9,613 bases of DNA, from the NCBI GenBank assembly GCA_021779205.1, contig JAJYBE010000032.1, positions 1-9,613 of the forward strand, in the 5' to 3' direction. This stretch comes from a bacterium. Its GTDB lineage: Bacteria > Patescibacteriota > Minisyncoccia > Moranbacterales > UBA2206. Shown here one piece after another: positions 6,960 to 9,613 of this stretch. The translations under genes and the position numbers were made by a program. The notes beneath the pieces are model-generated. The model saw only the letters and a program-made list of their open reading frames with translations, did not search any database and was not told the DNA's origin. Every line of letters starts with the position of its first letter. Position 1 is the stretch's first letter.

Positions 6960-8421
6960 AGAAAAACAAAAAGGTTCAACATTGGCTTTCGTTTTGGTAA
7001 TTATGACTGCGGTTATGATTATTTTGGTTTCTATGCTTAGCTATATCACCGCTCAATTGAAGTTTAGTTATAGCCGAGTGGAAAGAGATCAGGCTTTTCA
7101 GATTGCGGAAGCGGGGGTCTATTATTATCGCTGGTATCTCGCACATCAAATTTCCGGAAAAACCGCTCAGCAAATCAAAGATTTTTGGCAGACGGGAAAT
7201 CCTTATGGAGTAGCTTCTCCCTATCAAGCTGACTATTTCGATCCGGAAGGTGGAAAAATTGGCAGCTATAAAATAGAAGTAATTCCGCCCGATCCCAATT
7301 CTACGATTGTGATTGTGAAATCAACCGGCTGGACCAATAAAGCGCCTAATTTAAAAAGAATTATTCAAGTTCGTTTTCGCCGTCCGGCTTGGAGTGAATA
7401 TTCTGTTTTGGCAAATGATTTTATTCGTTTCGGGGAAGGCACGGAAGTATTTGGAGAAATTCATTCCAATGAGGGAATTCGTTTTGATGGGTTGGCTCAC
7501 AATATTGTTTCCAGTTCTGTCGCAAGCTATGATGATCCTGATCATACTGGCGGCTTGGAATTCGGTGTGCATACGCATGTTAATGTTCCTCCGGCAACCG
7601 GAGTGAATAACACTTTTCGTTCAGCGGAAGCGCCGCCCAATTCGGTTCCTTTGCGAAGCGATGTTTTTCTTGGCGGAAGGCAGTTTCCCACACCGACAAT
7701 TGATTTTAATGGAGTTGTTTCCGATTTGAGTTATATGAAAACGGAGTCGCAAATTTCCGGTCAGGGACTTTATTTTGATAATAATAAGAGCACCGCTAAT
7801 TGCAATATTGCCACCAAGAATAATTATGGAAGGCATATTGTTTTAAAAAATGACGGAACAATGAGCGTCTCTATTGTTACCAGCTATGACACCACAACCA
7901 ATTCAATTAAAAGTGAAACTTGCGCCAATGCATTGCTCGTACCCAATAACGGAATAATTTTTGTGGAAAATAATCTTTGGCTCGAAGGATCGGTGAATAG
8001 TGAGAAAATAACATTGGTGGCGGCTGATTTACTGGGTGGTTCGGCAAAAAATGTTTATTTGGGAATGAATAATTTGCTTTATACTAATTTTGACGGGAGG
8101 GATATTATTGGAGTAATTGCGCAAAATAATGTGGAAATAATCAAAAACAGCCAAAATTATCTTACCCTTGATGGTGCTTTTTTGGCTCAATTGGGGCGGG
8201 TTGGTCGAGCGGATTATGGAACAAGCGATTATAAAAATACAATTACAATCAATGGATCGATTGCCACTAATTTGCGTTATGGTTTTGCATGGACAAATGG
8301 ATATCAAAATTGGGGATATGCCAATCGCATACTTAATTTTGACAATAATCTGCTCTATTATCCGCCGCCATATTTTCCCACCGGTACGGAATATGCGATT
8401 GATCTTTGGGAAGAAATTTGA
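6937..8421 (+). CDS. Large PilX/GspK-like prepilin protein with beta-rich C-terminal region
   Basis: Protein of 494 residues with a PilX-N type start: leader MTMIIFNREKQKG, then STLAFVLVIMTAVMIIL and a hydrophobic helix (about 14-40). The family-typical AEAGVYYYRWYL lies at about 67-78. The residue at +5 after Gly13 is Phe, not Glu, as in GspK and many PilX proteins that cap the fibre. From about 160 the chain is rich in beta strands, Gly and Asn (FGEGTEVFGEIHSNEGIRF; GIIFVENNLWLEGSVNSE), suggesting a bactofilin-like or beta-solenoid exported domain. It ends in an aromatic/Pro-rich tail (YYPPPYFPTG...LWEEI). The only two Cys (289 and 329) could form a disulfide. ATG 6937 and ATG 6943 are both possible starts and both lie inside the preceding gene. 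It is the last operon gene, ending in TGA. The role as tip subunit is inferred. Confidence 0.87.
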   Translation: MTMIIFNREKQKGSTLAFVLVIMTAVMIILVSMLSYITAQLKFSYSRVERDQAFQIAEAGVYYYRWYLAHQISGKTAQQIKDFWQTGNPYGVASPYQADYFDPEGGKIGSYKIEVIPPDPNSTIVIVKSTGWTNKAPNLKRIIQVRFRRPAWSEYSVLANDFIRFGEGTEVFGEIHSNEGIRFDGLAHNIVSSSVASYDDPDHTGGLEFGVHTHVNVPPATGVNNTFRSAEAPPNSVPLRSDVFLGGRQFPTPTIDFNGVVSDLSYMKTESQISGQGLYFDNNKSTANCNIATKNNYGRHIVLKNDGTMSVSIVTSYDTTTNSIKSETCANALLVPNNGIIFVENNLWLEGSVNSEKITLVAADLLGGSAKNVYLGMNNLLYTNFDGRDIIGVIAQNNVEIIKNSQNYLTLDGAFLAQLGRVGRADYGTSDYKNTITINGSIATNLRYGFAWTNGYQNWGYANRILNFDNNLLYYPPPYFPTGTEYAIDLWEEI

Positions 8422-8449
8422 ATGTGATTTTTTGTGTTCCCGAGAAATA

Positions 8450-8458
8450 TGCTATAAT
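8450..8458 (+). promoter_or_regulatory. Extended -10 promoter of the fibre-like gene
   Basis: TGCTATAAT, identical to the operon promoter element at 581-589, lies in the 76-bp gap after the last prepilin gene. A weak TTGTGT at 8432-8437 would give a short 15-nt spacer, so recognition probably depends on the extended -10. The predicted start is near 8465, giving a leader of about 33 nt. This makes the downstream gene a separate transcription unit, although read-through from the operon is possible because no terminator is evident. Confidence 0.6.
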
Positions 8459-8460
8459 TC

Positions 8461-8492
8461 TAACTAAGAAAAATAATAAAAAAGTAACTAAG
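8461..8492 (+). repeat. 8-bp direct repeat TAACTAAG in the fibre-gene leader
   Basis: TAACTAAG occurs at 8461-8468 and again at 8485-8492, 24 bases apart start to start. The first copy overlaps the predicted transcription start and the second ends five bases before the ATG. It could be an operator or a chance match in AT-rich DNA. The second copy includes an in-frame TAA (8489-8491), which fixes ATG 8498 as the earliest ATG start of the next gene. Confidence 0.3.
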
Positions 8493-8497
8493 CAAAA

Positions 8498-9613
8498 ATG
8501 AAAGTATTTGTTAAAAAAACAACTCTCGGAATAGCATTGCTTCTCTTCTCCTCCTTCGCATATTTTCTCCCCCAACGCTATCAACTTACCAATTTATTCG
8601 CTCATCAATCAAACGGAACGGCTGGTCAAAATTCCATTACCGCTTCTTCCCAAACTCTAAAAAGTCTTTCACAAGAAATAGCTGCCAACCATCAAGCCAC
8701 CGCTCTTTCTCATTCCGGAAAAGAGTTGGTTTTAGCTGCCACAACCACGAATGTTGTTGCCACTCCCAACAGTAACAAAAAAACTATCCAACTAACTGCC
8801 ATTCTCACAGACAGTGACGGGAAAATGGTAAATGGCAACTATGACTTAAGAGTATCCATCTATACCAAAGACAGAACTGAAATTGATCCCTATCCTTCTG
8901 ATACGGATAAAAACTCAAGAATTTGGGAAGAAACCCAAAACATAGAGATTAAAAATGGTGTGTTCAATTTGGACTTGGGAAAAATGAATGATTTGCCCAT
9001 CCTTACCAGCGCCGACAAAAACAGCCAATTCTATGTGGGTATCCGTGTGGGAAATGACAGTGAAATGGCGCCCAGAGAAAAAATCGGCACCCCACTTTTT
9101 GCCATAAATGCCGATAACGCTTTAATGCTTTCCGGTAAAAGTTTAGGAAGCAACTCTGATAATATTCCACTCCTCAATCAAAATGGACAAATTGATATTC
9201 AAAATTTGCCCACCGGAAATGGCAAAGATCAATTGGTTACCGGTAACGACAAACGATTCACACTCAGTGCCAGCGGACAAAAATATTTCACTATTTCCGG
9301 ACAAACTTTTAAATTAAACAAGATTGATTTAAATAGCAACACCCAAGGAACATTATCCGTGGGACAAGGAGGAACCGGATTAGCTAATTTTTCACAAGGA
9401 GATTTGCTCTATGCCTCTGGAGCGGATGCGCTAGCTGGATTGACTGCTGGAACAAATGGTCAAATTCTTACAATCAATAACGGCATTCCTGCTTGGAAAA
9501 CACTAACTGGTAACGGAATTGAAACCGATCCAATTTTTTCCGCTTGGAACAAGTCCACGGGCATATCTATCACAGAATCACAGATTTCCGATTTCAAAAA
9601 TTATCTCACAACC
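8498..9613 (+). CDS. Secreted fibre-like surface protein with phage-tail-fibre-type motif, N-terminal part (runs off right edge)
   Basis: An open frame of 372 codons starts at ATG 8498 and reaches the window edge without a stop, so the C-terminus is missing. A basic N-terminus (MKVFVKK) and hydrophobic stretch (about 9-24) form a signal peptide or signal anchor. A Ser/Thr/Ala/Gln-rich linker runs to about residue 95. A beta-rich domain follows (about 97-212: LTAILTDSDGKMVNG, RVSIYTK, IWEE, KNGVFNLDLG, PREKIGTPLFAINAD), of a type often found at the base of secreted proteins with tail-fibre-like repeats. Residues 284-335 hold a phage-tail-fibre-like unit (VGQGGTGL, GDLLYASG, GTNGQILT, then P-A-W), followed by ETDPIFSAWNKSTGI. 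No Cys is visible. Such proteins are often very long, but the length here cannot be seen. It has its own promoter and a codon usage unlike its neighbours. A surface fibre or adhesin is the likely role, not proven. Confidence 0.85.
   Translation, partial: MKVFVKKTTLGIALLLFSSFAYFLPQRYQLTNLFAHQSNGTAGQNSITASSQTLKSLSQEIAANHQATALSHSGKELVLAATTTNVVATPNSNKKTIQLTAILTDSDGKMVNGNYDLRVSIYTKDRTEIDPYPSDTDKNSRIWEETQNIEIKNGVFNLDLGKMNDLPILTSADKNSQFYVGIRVGNDSEMAPREKIGTPLFAINADNALMLSGKSLGSNSDNIPLLNQNGQIDIQNLPTGNGKDQLVTGNDKRFTLSASGQKYFTISGQTFKLNKIDLNSNTQGTLSVGQGGTGLANFSQGDLLYASGADALAGLTAGTNGQILTINNGIPAWKTLTGNGIETDPIFSAWNKSTGISITESQISDFKNYLTT

Noticed and set aside
606..8421. Recoded UGA (Gracilibacteria/SR1-type code)
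   Set aside because: UGA ends pilB, the Ig-module prepilin and the PilX-like gene at natural family or gene boundaries, and no in-frame UGA is needed inside any gene.
8408..8441. Possible terminator hairpin GGGAA...TTCCC after the last operon gene
   Set aside because: The stem is only 5 bp with a loop of about 24 nt, and no T-run follows it. It is too weak to call an intrinsic terminator.
8168..8467. Plus-strand frame of 99 codons crossing the end of the PilX-like gene
   Set aside because: It is out of frame with a well-supported gene and runs through the promoter of the fibre gene. The translation shows no recognisable pattern.
8498..9613. Prophage remnant
   Set aside because: Only a tail-fibre-like motif is present. 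The protein has a signal sequence, which phage tail fibres do not carry, and no phage structural, integrase or lysis gene is in view.
1..9613. CRISPR array, tRNA, rRNA, insertion sequence or riboswitch
   Set aside because: I saw no regularly spaced repeats, no cloverleaf or rRNA-like stretch, no terminal inverted repeats with a transposase, and no intergenic gap long enough for a riboswitch.

Overview
The window is AT-rich, gene-dense DNA that looks like a small-genome bacterium of the Candidate Phyla Radiation (Patescibacteria). That placement rests on protein style, not on a marker gene. Pointers are a histidine kinase with the SHQLRTPLSAIRW H-box, a stand-alone receiver next to pilB, long PilX-type prepilin proteins with C-termini rich in aromatic and Pro residues, and a left-edge membrane protein of a type I associate with that group. 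UGA acts as a normal stop at the ends of several genes, so the recoded Gracilibacteria/SR1 code does not apply. None of the starts has a strong Shine-Dalgarno sequence.

Layout. Positions 1-455 (minus strand) hold the N-terminal part of a two-helix membrane protein of unknown function that runs off the left edge. A short divergent promoter region follows (about 490-605). From 606 to 8421, seven plus-strand genes lie almost end to end and look like one operon: a membrane histidine kinase, a CheY-like receiver protein, the type IV pilus assembly ATPase PilB, the inner-membrane platform protein PilC, and three prepilin-type proteins. The first prepilin carries three predicted Ig-like modules, the second is GspJ/PilW-like, and the third is a large PilX/GspK-like protein. 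A 76-bp gap with its own extended -10 promoter then leads to a secreted fibre-like protein (8498 to the right edge, incomplete) containing a phage-tail-fibre-type GGTG/GD motif. This last gene has clearly different codon usage and strand skew.

Working model (inference). PilB and PilC drive assembly of a type IV pilus or pseudopilus. The three prepilins resemble a GspI/J/K or PilV/W/X tip (priming) complex in which two members carry large extra domains that could be displayed at the tip. The kinase/receiver pair, with the receiver one base from pilB, may control the motor or its expression. The separately transcribed fibre gene could encode another surface structure, for example for contact with a host cell. 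No major pilin, PilT, PilM/N/O or prepilin peptidase is visible here, so the remaining machinery must lie elsewhere.
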